A stretch of DNA of 64,000 nt from assembly GCF_048544455.1 (NCBI RefSeq), contig NC_133537.1, positions 15,809,541 to 15,873,540 on the forward strand. The letters are read 5' to 3'. Of this stretch, positions 11,400-24,100 are shown in pieces. The DNA is from Silene latifolia (lineage: Eukaryota > Streptophyta > Magnoliopsida > Caryophyllales > Caryophyllaceae). Numbering within the stretch: the stretch's first letter is position 1; each line of letters begins with the position of its first letter. Under the pieces are notes generated by a model that was given only the letters and a program-made list of their open reading frames with translations, was not told the origin of the DNA and searched no databases. The translations under genes and the position numbers were made by a program.

Positions 11400-13500
11400 T
11401 ATTGATGATATCCAACTCTCCAACTTATTAAATTATATACGGAAGTCTGATTTTGTTAATTATCATCTCTACTTATTTGTTCTTTAATGTATTTGACTTT
11501 AACATGGCAATATGAATATATGATGGCATCACCCTTTGCCTAGATGACTAGATATGATGATTCAAGTTAACCGACCTAGATCATTTTGGAACGTCGACTT
11601 TATTGTTGTCATTATTATTGTATTTAACCTCGGTTTTTTTGTGTTGCCATGGTAAATATTCATAGATTTTATAGCTTGTGAAAGTAAGATTATGATTGAT
11701 TAGTTAGTTGGTCAATCATTAACGATAAAGGACTTTGGATTGAAGAACAACTCCATATTCAAATCTAGATTTGAATGCCTTTCTTTTTCTCTTAATTTTC
11801 TCTTTAGAAAGGTTTTTGCAGAGATAATCATATTATTACGTAGTTGCTCATTCTTCATGGACAAACTTTTACTCATTCATGGACTTTTTTTCATTATGTT
11901 TCCATAGTACGTCCTTTGCCTAATTCTCTCTAATTCTCGCCCTCACAAAATTAATCAACAACAACAACATCAGAGCCTTAATCCCAAAATGATTTGGGGT
12001 CGGCTGACATGAATCATCCTTTCGAACCGTCCATGGGTGAACGCACGTCTCAAAATGCGAATAAAAAAGGATGTTAATTCATCAAATCTAAAACTCACAA
12101 AATTAATCAAATCTACAAAATTAATCAAATCCAAATTACAAATCTACAATATTAATCAAATTCAAATTACACAATTATGGATGTTAATTCTCGTATTGGG
12201 CAAATAATAATTCTAATTCTTAATTTTATTAATTATATTACATCAAATTAAGGAATTGATTTACACTAATTAAATTAGGGGTTGTTTAAACCATCATCGG
12301 GGGTGAGGGATGGCAATCGTCGCCGACGTTGACATTATTTTGATAGCTCTATATTATGTCAATTAAACACGATTGACATTATTGTATTTCATACTTTTGC
12401 GTGATTGTTGATATCAGTCTTAGAGATGTGGTCAATAATAGAAGAATCAATCAAAGTTACAATCTTTTGACTCTAAAAATGGCAGGATTCAGATTGAGCT
12501 GCAATGGAGAACATATTAGGATGGCCACAACCATGTCGTTCCAAGATTAGAGCACTTGCCTCAATTGTGTGTTTCTTTACCTAACATGTTTATGTTAGTT
12601 AAATTGTATAATTTGTCTGAGATTGCTAGTTACATTGGCACAGTGGCACTATTAGAACTCTGCACATGCAAGTTTTTCGAACTAGCCTGTTGATGCTGCA
12701 AACTATATTTGTTGATCCACATCGTACTCCATAATTGTCTTACAGTGTGGTAACTGACGGGTCGGGCATTAATGTGGTGGGCGTCGTCGGTTAAGGAAAG
12801 CGAGGGAAGGAGGTAGTGGTTGGCGGTTAGCTGAGGCTGGAAAGGGCAGTGGCAAGGTGGTGGCAGGAGTGGGAGAAGGAGGCGGTAGAATTCAAGGAGA
12901 ATTGAATATATGGAGAGAAAATTGAAAATTGGGGAGTTCAAATACTAATTGAATTAGGAAACTTATAATTGGTAAAATTGTGTATCCTAGTTTAGGTAAC
13001 TACCTTACCCTATAAATAAGCGTCTAAATTCATACATTTAATATACACCCAATTCAATAATACAATCCTACTACAAAAATACCTCTATAATCAAAAGATA
13101 GAATTTCATCTTCCTCAATCTTCAATCTTCTAACTTCGCAAGCCAAGAAACACGAATTTTCGGCCCGTCATTATTCTTAATCATCACCCACAACAGCCGA
13201 ATTTCAGGTTTGTAAATGAGCAAAATTCGAAATTTACTTGCCAATTTTTTCTTTATGCATGCAGTACGGTGCTTCCTAACCCAATGCTCCTATTGCTTAC
13301 TTGTACCGCTCCCACTCGAGCCAACTCGGCATGGCGTCAGGGAGAAAAAGCGACCGAGTTAATGATAGCCTACTATCCCCGAGCGCGATTGATTCGAGGG
13401 AAAATCGAACACGACATAATGGCTCTCCAATTGACAAGTCATGAGACTTTGAATTTGATTTGCATGGTGTTGAGTTTATTGATCCGGTACTTAAGAGGGG
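11400..13500. other. Intergenic AT-rich stretch with one dispersed repeat
   Basis: No gene is recognised. At about 11957-12071 lies a dispersed repeat with CAACAACAACATCAGAGCC followed by TGATTTGGGGTCGGCTGACA, a widespread repeat type in plant genomes whose class I cannot fix from this copy. The 12630-12941 open frame on the minus strand is low-complexity Leu/Pro and is not supported. Around 13290-13440 a frame reads TELMIAYYPRARLIRGKIEH and looks coding-like, but I do not recognise it. Confidence 0.5.
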
Positions 13501-13739
13501 GAGGGGGTGAATTAAGTACCCTTTTTAAAAATTAAAGCGAGTAGTTTGTTCACGTTCGATAATAAAAGCAGTATACAGGCGAAATTAACATTCACGGAGA
13601 CTGTTCAAACAATCAGAGTTGTGCTATACTGTTGTAACTGAGCGCATGTATCAAAAGGATTCTAAATAAAACGAGAAAGGAAAAAATAAACAAAACAAAA
13701 GAAGGCACGAGACACGAGATTTTTAACGTGGTTCGACCT

Positions 13740-16597
13740 ACTCTATATTATAATTAGGAAGAGATTTGGGAATAATAATATGATTAATTATCTTGTATTG
13801 CTATTGTTGCTATTACATGTATATATAGTTGAGATTGCACAATAATATTAACAGCTATAAAATAATCTAAGTAAGGCAAATATACACTGTGCCATATTTA
13901 CAAACTAGCCGTTGGAATGGGCTTTGATATGGGGATCGTATTACCCCTCTCAAGTTGGTGCATGTAAGTCGACGACGCCCAACTTGGATAAGAGGTCTTC
14001 GAATGTAGTGCGTCGAAGGGCCTTAGTTAAAATGTCTGCTAGTTGTACCTTGGTGGGAACGTAACTTGGTTTGATAAGGCCATTCAAAATCTCGTCCCTA
14101 ATAAAATGGCAATCCACCTCGATATGTTTAGTGCGTTCGTGAAAAACCGGATTGCGAGCAATGTGAAGGGCCGATTGATTATCGCATGAGAGAGCAATGG
14201 GCGGTTGATGTGGTATGCCGAGAAAATTAATAAGGCCTTTCAACCACTTGAGTTCGCATACGGTATGAGCCATAGCCCTATATTATGCCTCGGCCGATGA
14301 TTTGGACACAGTAGATTGCTTCTTTGTCTTCCATGAGATGGGGGAGTGCCCTAGGAAAACAATGTAGGACGAGAGGGAGCGACAACTAGATGGGCAAGAG
14401 GCGTAGTCCGAGTCGCAATAAGCATGGAGGAGAAGGTTGGCATTGGCGGGAAGGAGTAAGCCTTGACCCGGTTTGTTTTTAAGATAACGGACAACTTGAA
14501 GAGCAGCCTGTTGTGCGTGCTGTGTGCATGAATTGTGCGAGAGTATGAACCGAGTAAGTTAGTTCGGGTCGTGTAATTGTGAGATAGACGAGGCGACCCA
14601 CTAACCGACGATATGGTTGGGGGTCGTGAAGAGTAGGGGTGTCAGTCTCAGCGAGACTATGGTTCAGTTCCATGGGGACTGACGTGGGGTTGGTCCCGAG
14701 GAGACCCGTTTCAGTGAGGATATCCAACGTGTATTTTCGTTGTGAGATAGACAGACCACTCGAATTTCGAGCTATTTCTAGACCAAGGAAATATTTGAGA
14801 GGACCTAGGTCTTTCATGTGAAAACAAGTACTTAAATAGGTTTTGAATTGTTGAATCAATTTTGTGTCGTTTCCACAGATGACTAGACCATCTACATAGA
14901 CAAGGACATGTATCTCGGTAGCGGGTTTGACAGTAGAGAAAAGGGAGTGATCATAGGGACACTTTGTAAACCCGTATTGTTTAAGAGCGGAAGCGAGCTT
15001 TGCATACCAGCATCGGGGAGCTTGTCGAAGTCCATAATGGGATTTACGAAGACGACATACTCGGTTATCGGATGAAGGATGGAACCCGGGTGGCGGTTTA
15101 ATGTATACTTCTTCTTGAAGATCGCCATGAAGAAAGGCATTGTGGACATCCATTTGGTCGATGTGCCAATTCTTTGCGGCGACAATAGTAAGTAGAGTAC
15201 GAACGGTGACCATTTTAATAGTAGGAGCAAACTCTCTTGAAAATCGACACCTTCGATTTGGCGATTTCCCATGATGACGAGGCGAGCTTTGTATCGCTCT
15301 ATTGTCCCATCGGCATGATATTTGATTTTGTACACCCATTTAGAACAAATTGCCTTTTTGTGTGGCGGAAGAGGTTCGAGAGTCCGCGTGTTGTTGCGTT
15401 CGAGGGCATCAATTTCACTCTTCATTGCCTCGCGCCATTGTGGTACCTGCATAGCTTCTTTAAAAGAACTTGGCTCGTGATTTTTGGTCACGGCCGCTAG
15501 AAAAGTTTTATGATTAGGAGAAAATTTATCATATGAAATAAACTTAGAGATAGGAAATCGAGTACCTGAAGATGGTGATGGTGATGTGGTGGTGAGATGA
15601 GTCGAGGGGCGTATAGGTGGACGAACATAACCCGTGAGGCGAGTGTTGGGAATTTTAGGACGATGTCCCTTTTCCCATGGCCTCACGATTGGGAGCTTCT
15701 GGTGTGTGAAACGTAGCAGCATCCGTGATGGGGGTGGAGGCAGGCGTGAGGTCGTGTGTGACGGAGGAGGGAGTGGAGGTAGTGGTGGTGTTATCTGTCG
15801 AAGGAGTGGAGGTGGTGGAGGTCTCTGTCAAGGTAGTAGAAGTAGTGGGAATTGGGCCTTCAGTGGAGGATACGGGTGTGGATATGAGAACTGTTTCAAT
15901 GGGCTGTAAAGTATCATCAAGGAAAGACGAGTTGTTGGGATCAGTGTCGTGAATATTAAGAGATTGATAGGGAAATTCATGTTCGATAAAGACAACATCT
16001 CGAGAGGAAAAATAGGTACCCGTATCTAGGTCGTAAACTAGCCATCCCTTTTTGCCAAAGGGGTAGCCTAGGAAGATGCATTTTCTGCCACGCGGAGCGA
16101 ATTTGTCATGAGACCGATTTATATTTTTAGCGTAGTAAAGGCATCCAAAAGTGCGAATATGGTCCATAGGTGGTGGTTCATTAAATAACATCTCGTAGGG
16201 AGTTTTACCATTGTGGACTGTGGATGGAGTTCGATTAAGGAGATAGACGGCCCCTAAAATACACTCCCCCCAAAATAGAATAGGTAGACTTGCTTGAAAG
16301 AGAAGGGCACGAGCAACATTTAAAATGTGACGGTGTTTTCGTTCGACTCGGCCATTTTGTTGAGGAGTGTCAACATTTGAGGTTTGGGAAATAATACCAT
16401 TTTCACGAAAAAAATTGAGCAAAACAATTGAATTCATTTCCATTATCGCTTCTAAAAACTTTGATTTTCTTTTGAAATTGGCGATCGACCATAGCAAACA
16501 AATTTAATAAGGTTTGTTTGGTGTCACTTTTATGACGTAATAAATAAACCCATGTAGAACGAGAAAAATCGTCAACTATAGTGAGAAAATATTTACT
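13740..16597 (-). mobile_element. Partial Copia LTR element (fossil)
   Basis: The element reads leftward. Copia-type integrase (about 16597-15660), reverse transcriptase (about 15500-14500) and RNase H (about 14320-13950) follow one another in the order typical of Copia. Recognisable pieces are TPQQNGRVERKHR in integrase, QMDVHNAFLHGDLQEEVY and YVDGLVICGND in reverse transcriptase, and [14 protein letters not shown] in RNase H. A purine-rich tract near 13945 marks the start of a probable 3' LTR (about 13745-13945). The gag and protease part and the 5' LTR are absent, the sequence stopping abruptly at about 16597 within integrase. The copy is broken, with several breaks. Without a second LTR its age cannot be judged. 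Confidence 0.85.
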
Positions 16598-17520
16598 TTA
16601 TAACCAAACCCGATTACAAAGTAAATCCCCACGATCAACCCGACCGTGCGACTCGAATACAACCCCGTACCCCAAAAGCACTCTCTCACAAAAAGAAGAT
16701 TACAACACAAATTGTCTCCTTATATGGTTCAATGATTAAGAACGATGGAGAACAAAATTAGCCTTATGAATATAAGAACTTAAGCACACGGGAATGGTTC
16801 ACAAGACACGAAAAATATTTTGCAAAAACTGGACTTTAAAAAGGACACACGTGAAGAATGGTTTGCAAAATAAAGCTTTAAGTGCAATATGTGTTGCTCT
16901 AATTTTTCGTTAATCAAAATGAATGGTCGACTGAAAAAATATATAGGAAGATTGTTTCGTAACCAATCCTATATTTTTGGCAAAGAGATAATACAAATAA
17001 TATCTTTAGAATAAAAATATTACATAAAATAGTTTGACTTGTTTTGCAAGAGAAATCCTCCAAATAATTTCAAAGATATTTTTTCTCAATAACAACCAGA
17101 AAGTTCTTATAAATGTATCTTAGCCAAACTTTTATAATCAGAAAATATTTTATTCGAAATCCTTTCTTTGCCAAATAAAATCAATCACGTTTTTTCCATT
17201 CTGTTTTGTGAACCATTCAGAAATGAACAGTCTTAGGAACTGTTCAGAACATGATCAAGTGAGCTTAAGAACTATACTCTTACATTGATGCTAGACAAAG
17301 ACCGATACTTGAATATAGAAGCTTTTATCCTCTTTAATTGATGTAGTCCTGACCTACAACATTCACATTCTCGACAAAAACATTAATTGAGAGGGAACAA
17401 AGGATTGGGAACTTGTCATCATCAAGAACTTTAGCTAAACACATGGCTTATTTTTAGAGTTCACGGGAATTGGTTTGGAAAATTAATTTATTTTGTTTTT
17501 TTTTTCTAAATAGAGCTCTA
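16598..17520. other. AT-rich flank of the partial Copia element
   Basis: No gene is seen. The sequence begins ACCAAACCCGATTACAAAG and resembles the continuation of the repeat at about 13500-13740, which has a long G-rich tract (13496-13508) and TTTTAACGTGGTTCGACC. I infer that one older repeat, perhaps an LTR, surrounds the Copia fragment, but I did not find its ends. Confidence 0.3.
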
Positions 17521-18200
17521 TGTCTGACGCGAGTACCATAAACGAATTGTCCGCCATTCCTATTGAGTCGTCATATGAAGAGAATCCTATGGAAAAAAAA
17601 CAATACTTGACGTCATACTTGATCCGGTTCAAGTTTCAAATTCATCTTCTTCCAAGGAAAAACTCACTAATAATGCAAAGGCTTCTAAAGTCGAAGAATC
17701 TTCCTTCAATGCCAAGATAATGATCCATGAAGCTGAATGACAAGCGTGTTTATCTATGGCTAATGTAATGCGGGAAAAGTTGTTGGCATCCCCTCTTGCC
17801 GAGATTCCAGCATATGAAAAGGAATGTGAGGTCATCTTCGACTACTTTAAGTCACAGAATGTTGATATCTCCAACCTTCATGCTCATGTGAAGAATTATT
17901 TAAGAGCTGCTTCACAACTTCAGTCAGCGAGAGAAGAATATGCGATAAGTCAGCCAACTCTTTCGCAATTTGAGGATAAGATAAAGGTCATTGAATAACG
18001 TATCTCGACTACATCTTTGAGAAACCAAGCAGAGAAGGAAGCCGAGACTCTCAGCTTAAGTATGCAAGAATTTGCCTTGAAGGAAAGGCAGTTGAAAAAA
18101 CAATTGGAGGAACTGGAAGTGAAAAAACAATAATTAGTTGCGTCTACTGTTGTTGGCTTGTTGCGGAGAAAAACCAACTCGAGCAAGCCTTAGTTGTCAA
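17521..18200 (+). pseudogene. Remnant of a coiled-coil protein
   Basis: Two open stretches (17520-17720 and 17756-17997) and the bases after them read as one decayed protein: MSDASTINELSAIPIESSYE at the start, then AEIPAYEKECEVIFDYFKSQ, HVKNYLRAASQLQSAREEYA, and after a stop at 17995 a further coiled-coil piece with EAETLSLSMQEFALKERQLK and KQLEELEVKK. Long Glu/Lys/Gln-rich heptads are clear. Relatives that I recall are tails of plant proteins linked to transposons of the plant-mobile-domain kind; this link is inference. A T-rich tract and TAG precede the first ATG like an intron end. Stops and a frame change show that it is not functional. Confidence 0.45.
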
Positions 18201-18249
18201 GACTTTGACCCAAGAGCATTGTCCGTAAAGCTTTAAAAGACTTAAAGTG

Positions 18250-20396
18250 ATCTCCATGACACCATTTTCTGTATTTTTCTTTGTTTTAGACATCTTTAGT
18301 TTACACTAAGGGAGTTTGTCTTGAATTTGAACCATGATAAGAATAAGTTAGCCCTATTTTCCTTTTTTATTTCTCAATTTCGCATGTCCCTTAGAGAGGT
18401 TTTTCTTTGCGTGGTTGGACTAAAGCAAATGTTTTACTTCAACTACCTACGTACCCATAAAACGCAAATACAAGATCAAGCCAATGTAGCTCAAACAAAA
18501 CAAGGTCGGTTTTGTTTGTGGAGTTTTGACCGCACCAGAAATTTATGGGTATTATTTTGCTGATTTTTTTGGAATTTGTCGGGGTTTTTTTTGTAGGGAG
18601 AGAGGGGTATGGAACATTTTGGGGTTTCGGGTAGTTTAGGCTCGTGCTCAGGAGCCTATTGTTGCTGATTTAACATCATAAGCATATTAACACTTCGAGA
18701 TCAACTTGTTGTTGACCGGACCGATACGCAATCTTTCACCATCGACTATGTTCTACGCACAATTGGTGTTGTTGACCTCTTACACAAGATAAGATACATC
18801 GCACTTAGAGGTGAACTTGTTCCCTGACTTGTGAAACATAATAATGGATCACCGTACTGCCAAAACCTCGTCACCAACTACCTTGAAAAGATCGAAGACG
18901 GACCTTCTTTTGAACGCTCTTGACAAGCGAGCCCGCTAACACTCCGATTTATGATGTGCATCAAACCGTTTTTTATCCAGATAATCGAGTTCAGCCAAAC
19001 GAAGCTTGTCATTCTCGCCTTCCATCATGCCCATTTTTATGGTCATACGAAGAGAAGGAATCTCCTGTTAAAGTGGAAGGGCTTCTACTCCGCGAATTGA
19101 AGCATAAGGTGTTGATTAGGTAGGAGATCTACACGTGGTGTGATATGCCCAAAGTACTTCGCCTAACCTCTCTTGTTTGGATTATGAAACCATTTTCTTC
19201 AGCAAGTTGGAAAGAGTTTTATTGAAAGCTTCATCGAAACCATTAGTTAACGCATTATAAATTGAAGAATTATGTTGGATGGACTTTACGGTATCGACAA
19301 AAATAGAAAGAATCTCATTTATTTGGAAAAGTCTAGTCAAAACTCTTAAATAAAAGAGGGTGTTACACAAACTAAGTCTTGTCCACTTAGACGGGAGAAA
19401 TATTCTAAACGCATGATATTAATATGGCCCTGATTGGCCTCGCGTGGACATATGTAGAACGGAGTCTAGCTACTAAAACACCGAGGATGATGGATCCGGT
19501 CCCACTCCTTATGGAAACACCAATGGGTAAATCATCGAAGGATATACTAAAAGGGTTAAGTTTTCATCGTTAGATCTGGATGTCATCCTCTTCGACATGG
19601 TGAAGATCCTCCTAGTGGCCATTGAAATAATTGCTGCAAAACTTGAGTACGCAAAAGGATGAGTAGTAGAGATGTGTCACCGGACGTGCCAATTTTGTAG
19701 CAACAAATTTAAGTAAATTTGCAAAAAGTAGAGAAAACACAAATGATTTTTTTATTAATTTAAACGATTTTGGGTATGATTTTCTAGTCATTCTACTGAT
19801 TCGATTTATAAATGTGATTTGACCCAATTTTAGAAATTGGCAACATTTTGACTTTGACCCCATTTTAATAACACAAGACATATTATTATGTCTATAGTAT
19901 TACTCGTATTTATATCACATTTAATTTTATTCTAACAATTTGATATGTAAATATATCGATCATCTTCATAAAATGTCAAATTATCAAGATAGAATTGTCA
20001 AAATTTTCTATATTTATTGTCCCTTTCTATTTGGGAGGATTTATGGAAAATGGTTGAGTTACCTAGTATATCCCTAGAATTATTAAGAGTTGAGACAATA
20101 ATATTGTAGTACCGGTGATAAGTGCATTTTATATGATATTTATACCCTCGTTACAATACATTTTATGTCGTCTTTTGAGCATATTGTCGCCAAATGCATT
20201 ATGTTTTATGAAACATCGCTTCTCCCTCCTTGTTTCCTCATTTCGTAGGGCTTAAGCCACATTTTGAGCTTAATGGAGTAAATTGCATATGTACAAAGAA
20301 GTAAGGAACGGTTAGGAGAGGGTTGAAACTAGAAAGAGCTACAACAACCATTACTCGATCAAGCCCACTGACTCGATCGAGTAGGAAAATTTGATC
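18250..20396. other. Intergenic stretch, no recognised gene
   Basis: Short open frames (18321-18563, 18920-19123, 19612-19881) have no motif I recognise. The 18700-19130 part has protein-like codon use on the plus strand broken by stops, and may be a transposon remnant linked to the coiled-coil piece upstream. From about 19640 the sequence is AT-rich. At 20350-20396 there are two units of the ACTCGATCGAG palindrome type that also occur in the LTR elements of this window, so a decayed LTR may lie here. Confidence 0.4.
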
Positions 20397-20846
20397 GAGA
20401 CCTGGTAAAAAGATCAGGTCGTGTCGGGTTCGTGTTCGTGTCACATGTAAACGGGTCACGAAACCTTCAAACCAAACCCGACCCAATTAAATCACGTGTT
20501 GTGTTCTTATCAGCCCACTTACATAAATGGACCGTGAAGTCTCAAGCCGAACCCAATAATTTCGTGTCGGGTTCGTGTTGTGTTTCGTGTCATGTCAATA
20601 TTTAGAAAGTTTAAGTATATTTATGTGATGGAGGTTCAAGAAAAATTAGGATTAATCTAGTAAATAAATCATTCGTGTCTGGTTCGTGTTTATAGAGCTC
20701 ATCTCAAATCCAACCCAATTAAATCTCGTGTCGTGTTAGTACCAACATGCTTAAATAAATGGGTTATTAAGGCTCAACCTAAACCCGTTAATTTCGTATT
20801 GAATTTGTGTTATAGTTTTATGTCGTGTCATTGTTTGCGAGCTCTA
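20397..20846 (+). mobile_element. hAT-like MITE, GTGTCG-rich, older copy
   Basis: This copy matches, in opposite orientation, the element at 62677-63127. It starts GAGACCTGGTAAAAAGATCA, has repeated GTGTCGGGTTCGTG units at both ends, a centre with AAATTAGGATTAATC, and ends TGTTTGCGAGCTCTA. No target duplication remains, which fits an older copy than the one at 62677. It codes for nothing. It lies about 300 bp upstream of the Coa1-like gene and could lie within that gene's distal promoter. Confidence 0.75.
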
Positions 20847-21149
20847 CAGTCGTATGACAGTCCTGTTTGGATCTATAGACGGTCCATTGCCACTTTGACA
20901 AAGAGGCCGTAATTTTAACTTGTTACACAAGATCATCATTCAATAAGCCCGTTCTCAAATACCTCAGGACTCAGGTCAACAAATTTACACAACACAATAA
21001 CACCATTTTCCTAATTCTCACGAAGATCTTCAAATGAATTTCTTAATTTTAGCTTCCACGAGGTAATAATACATTAATCCCTCTCACAATTCAATCTGTA
21101 ATTGTTTTTTCTTTGTGTTCTTGATGTTAGATTAGATTAAACAGTAAAA

Positions 21150-24100
21150 ATGTCGAAACCCTCTCAAAGAATCATCAAAGGTCTTCTGAAATTACATTTT
21201 AATGCTTCAACCACCCCAATTTCCAAACCCTCACTTCATAATTTTCGTGGATTTTCAACAAATTTGTCGAATTCAGCTGTTAATTCTTGCAAAACCCGCC
21301 TCGGCTTCGGTTTACAATCCTCAATTTCAAGACCCAGTTCGTCAAATGGTGTTTTATGCACAAAGTTTGGATCTTTCAACTCGATTAATGCCGGTTCGTG
21401 TAGGAATTACTCGTTGTTGCGTAATGTTAAAATGAATTTGGGTGTTGAGAAATTGGTGTTTAACCCATTAAAGATTAGGCAGTTTTCTACTAGGATGCCA
21501 AGTTTTGGGACTAAGTTGGGTGGTGTTAAAGGTCAAGGTAATGTGGCTAAGAAAGTGGTTCAGCAGCCTTTATCTGTGGTTAGCAAGACATTTTCGCGGT
21601 ATAAGGAGGCGATTGGGCTTCAAATCGAGGGGTTTTGGAAGCGGAATTTGTTGTTTGTGGTGGGTGCTGGAGGTGTGGTAGTATGCATTATGTTGTGGAG
21701 GATTATGTTTGGGATTGCTAATACTTTTGTCGGGTTGTCAGAAGGCATGGCTAAGTATGGTTTCCTCGCTCTTTCCAGTTCCATGGTTGCTTTTGCTGTA
21801 AGCTACTCGTATTTACATTGCTTCTATTTACTGCTGAGTATGACTTTCTGATAGTTGCCTTTATGTTACAGAATTGAATGGTTGCTATGTGTTTCTTTTA
21901 GTTCTTAAGAATTTATCATTATAAGCCTGTAATGTTTGAAGGTCCTTGAAGTCACGTATTATGCCGTTTCTGAACTGAGTATTCTTTGCACGGATAATAT
22001 GCTATTGTGCTTTATCATTCATTTATTTGTGCCATACTTTGTTGTGAACTGGGTAGCATTGTTGCTTCTTTAATTTACAATGATGTGTTTGAATTGTAAG
22101 ATTATGAGGGAGGGGAGGGAGGATTAATCCATAATTGCCTAATTTCTCGTGTGGATAGCATATGGAGATTGTGAAGAGAGGGAGGAAAGAGATATGGAGA
22201 GGAAGTTAATATCAACTCCTCATTGTGTCATATGGTTAAATAATACTCAATCTTTCAGCAGTCGTGTCGTTGCCACCTTGATCTCTAGATATTGGAACAC
22301 GTCCTCTAGAACAAGCGGAAGACCCTCCTAGAATGGCGATAGAGTTTCCTGTCTGGCTGTTTGTACGCCTCCAAATATTTTCCCTCACTAGAAGACTTGA
22401 CTATAAAAACTGTGCTCACTGTGAGATTGTAGGTCTATACTCAGATTTAAGGGGCTATTTGGTTTGAGGTTTTACAGATAAGGAAAGGCTGCTTTTGCTC
22501 TTTTGGCTCAATTTATTTCATTTCCTTTCACTAGATTCCTTCTTAGATTCCCTGGTAGGATTCTTGATCCACCTCATCCTATTTGGAGGTTGAGAGAATG
22601 CCGTTGTGTCTTACATCCATAACCATGTCTATGAAGGCTGCACCTCCTCCTGGGCCACCCCTAACCTTTTTACCTGACTAGCAACCTTTACCATCCATTC
22701 TGCAATTGCTGGACCATATCACAGTCATCACTTCTGCTGTCCATTTCAAATTGACCATTGCATCACTCAGACCCAAACACCTTGTCGCTTCATGCTTCAA
22801 CTAGTCACTAAATCAATGCTGTCTCATTACAACCTCAGAGGTAGGAGGTTGGCAAATGGGAAAATTGACCCTTAGGTGCTTGAATTTGACCACCATAAAT
22901 GTTGATCTCAATTATGATGGTCAATTTCGAGAATTAAGAGGTCAATCGTTCCTTCATCTTGAAGGGATGACAAAATTGACAGTGAAAGTTACACATGACA
23001 ACGGTGATGGGCTGATGAGGGAAGAGATCAGGATAAAGGAAAGAGAAGTGGGATCAGACATAGGGAGCTTAGCTTTAAAAAGAGCAAGGCGCACCCGATG
23101 AGGGGCCATGCCATGATTCTCAAGGCGAAGCTGCACGCCTCATGAGCAGGAGACATTGTTTTACAAAACATACTTCGATTACCCATTATACAAAATTGAA
23201 GGCCAGCTTAAAAAATCATCGTGGCAGGCTTTGGAGCAATCAAACTATATAGGTCACATCAATTCCCATAGACAACTTTTGCAGGGTGCATTAAGGCCTA
23301 AATTGACTAGTTAGATGACATACATTAACCTATGACTGCTACGAGGAAACGTGTCATTATAAACAACATTACCCCAATTAGACTCCCGCAAATTATGGGA
23401 TAAGGGAGGGTTGGATGTGTGCAGTCTTACCATGTATAGCAACATGAAGAGGTTGTTTTCGGTACTTCACAGTATAATGGTGTGCAACCATTTACGCTAA
23501 TCATTTTGCTTTATTCCATCAAAATCTAGAAACAAAGATCAATGGGTCTTTGGCTCCATTCTATATTTAAAGAGTCATATGTGTTGAATAATTATTTTGT
23601 ATTATAAGCTTTGTTTGATTTTCAAAATTACTTAATTCTTTTTATCGCAAAGTATTTTCATATGTTATGTATTCAACAATGATAATTCAAGCTTTTGTGG
23701 ATTCTGTTTATAATACTCTAAACACGCTAGAATTATGTTCAATTATTGTAACAGTAATAAAAATAACCAATGGGTTTACTGGTTTCAGACGACTTTTTGA
23801 TTAGGGTTATTTTCACTTTGGGTGCCTTGGTACCTCACATTTGCAAAATTTCACTTTGAGTGCCCAAGTTTATAAGCAAATGTATTTTAGGTACCCAAGA
23901 TTTGAGTAACTCTATTTTAGGTGCCTCAAAAATCAAAGGGATATTCTATGGTGTACCCTGAATTTTTCGGTTTTCTATGTTCTACCCCTCCTTTTTTTAT
24001 AGTTTACATTGTGCCCCTAAATTTCTTACTTATTTCTCCATCATGACCTCGTTTAACTCTCCAGTAACATTTTCTCTATCAAACAACCGGTTTGACCTTT

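Noticed and set aside
12630-12941. 103-codon frame with a signal-like Leu-rich start
   Set aside because: Low-complexity Leu/Pro sequence without homology to a known family by eye.
15634-15952. Gly/Val-rich open frames on the plus strand
   Set aside because: They are antisense to the low-complexity Thr/Ser-rich linker of the Copia polyprotein.
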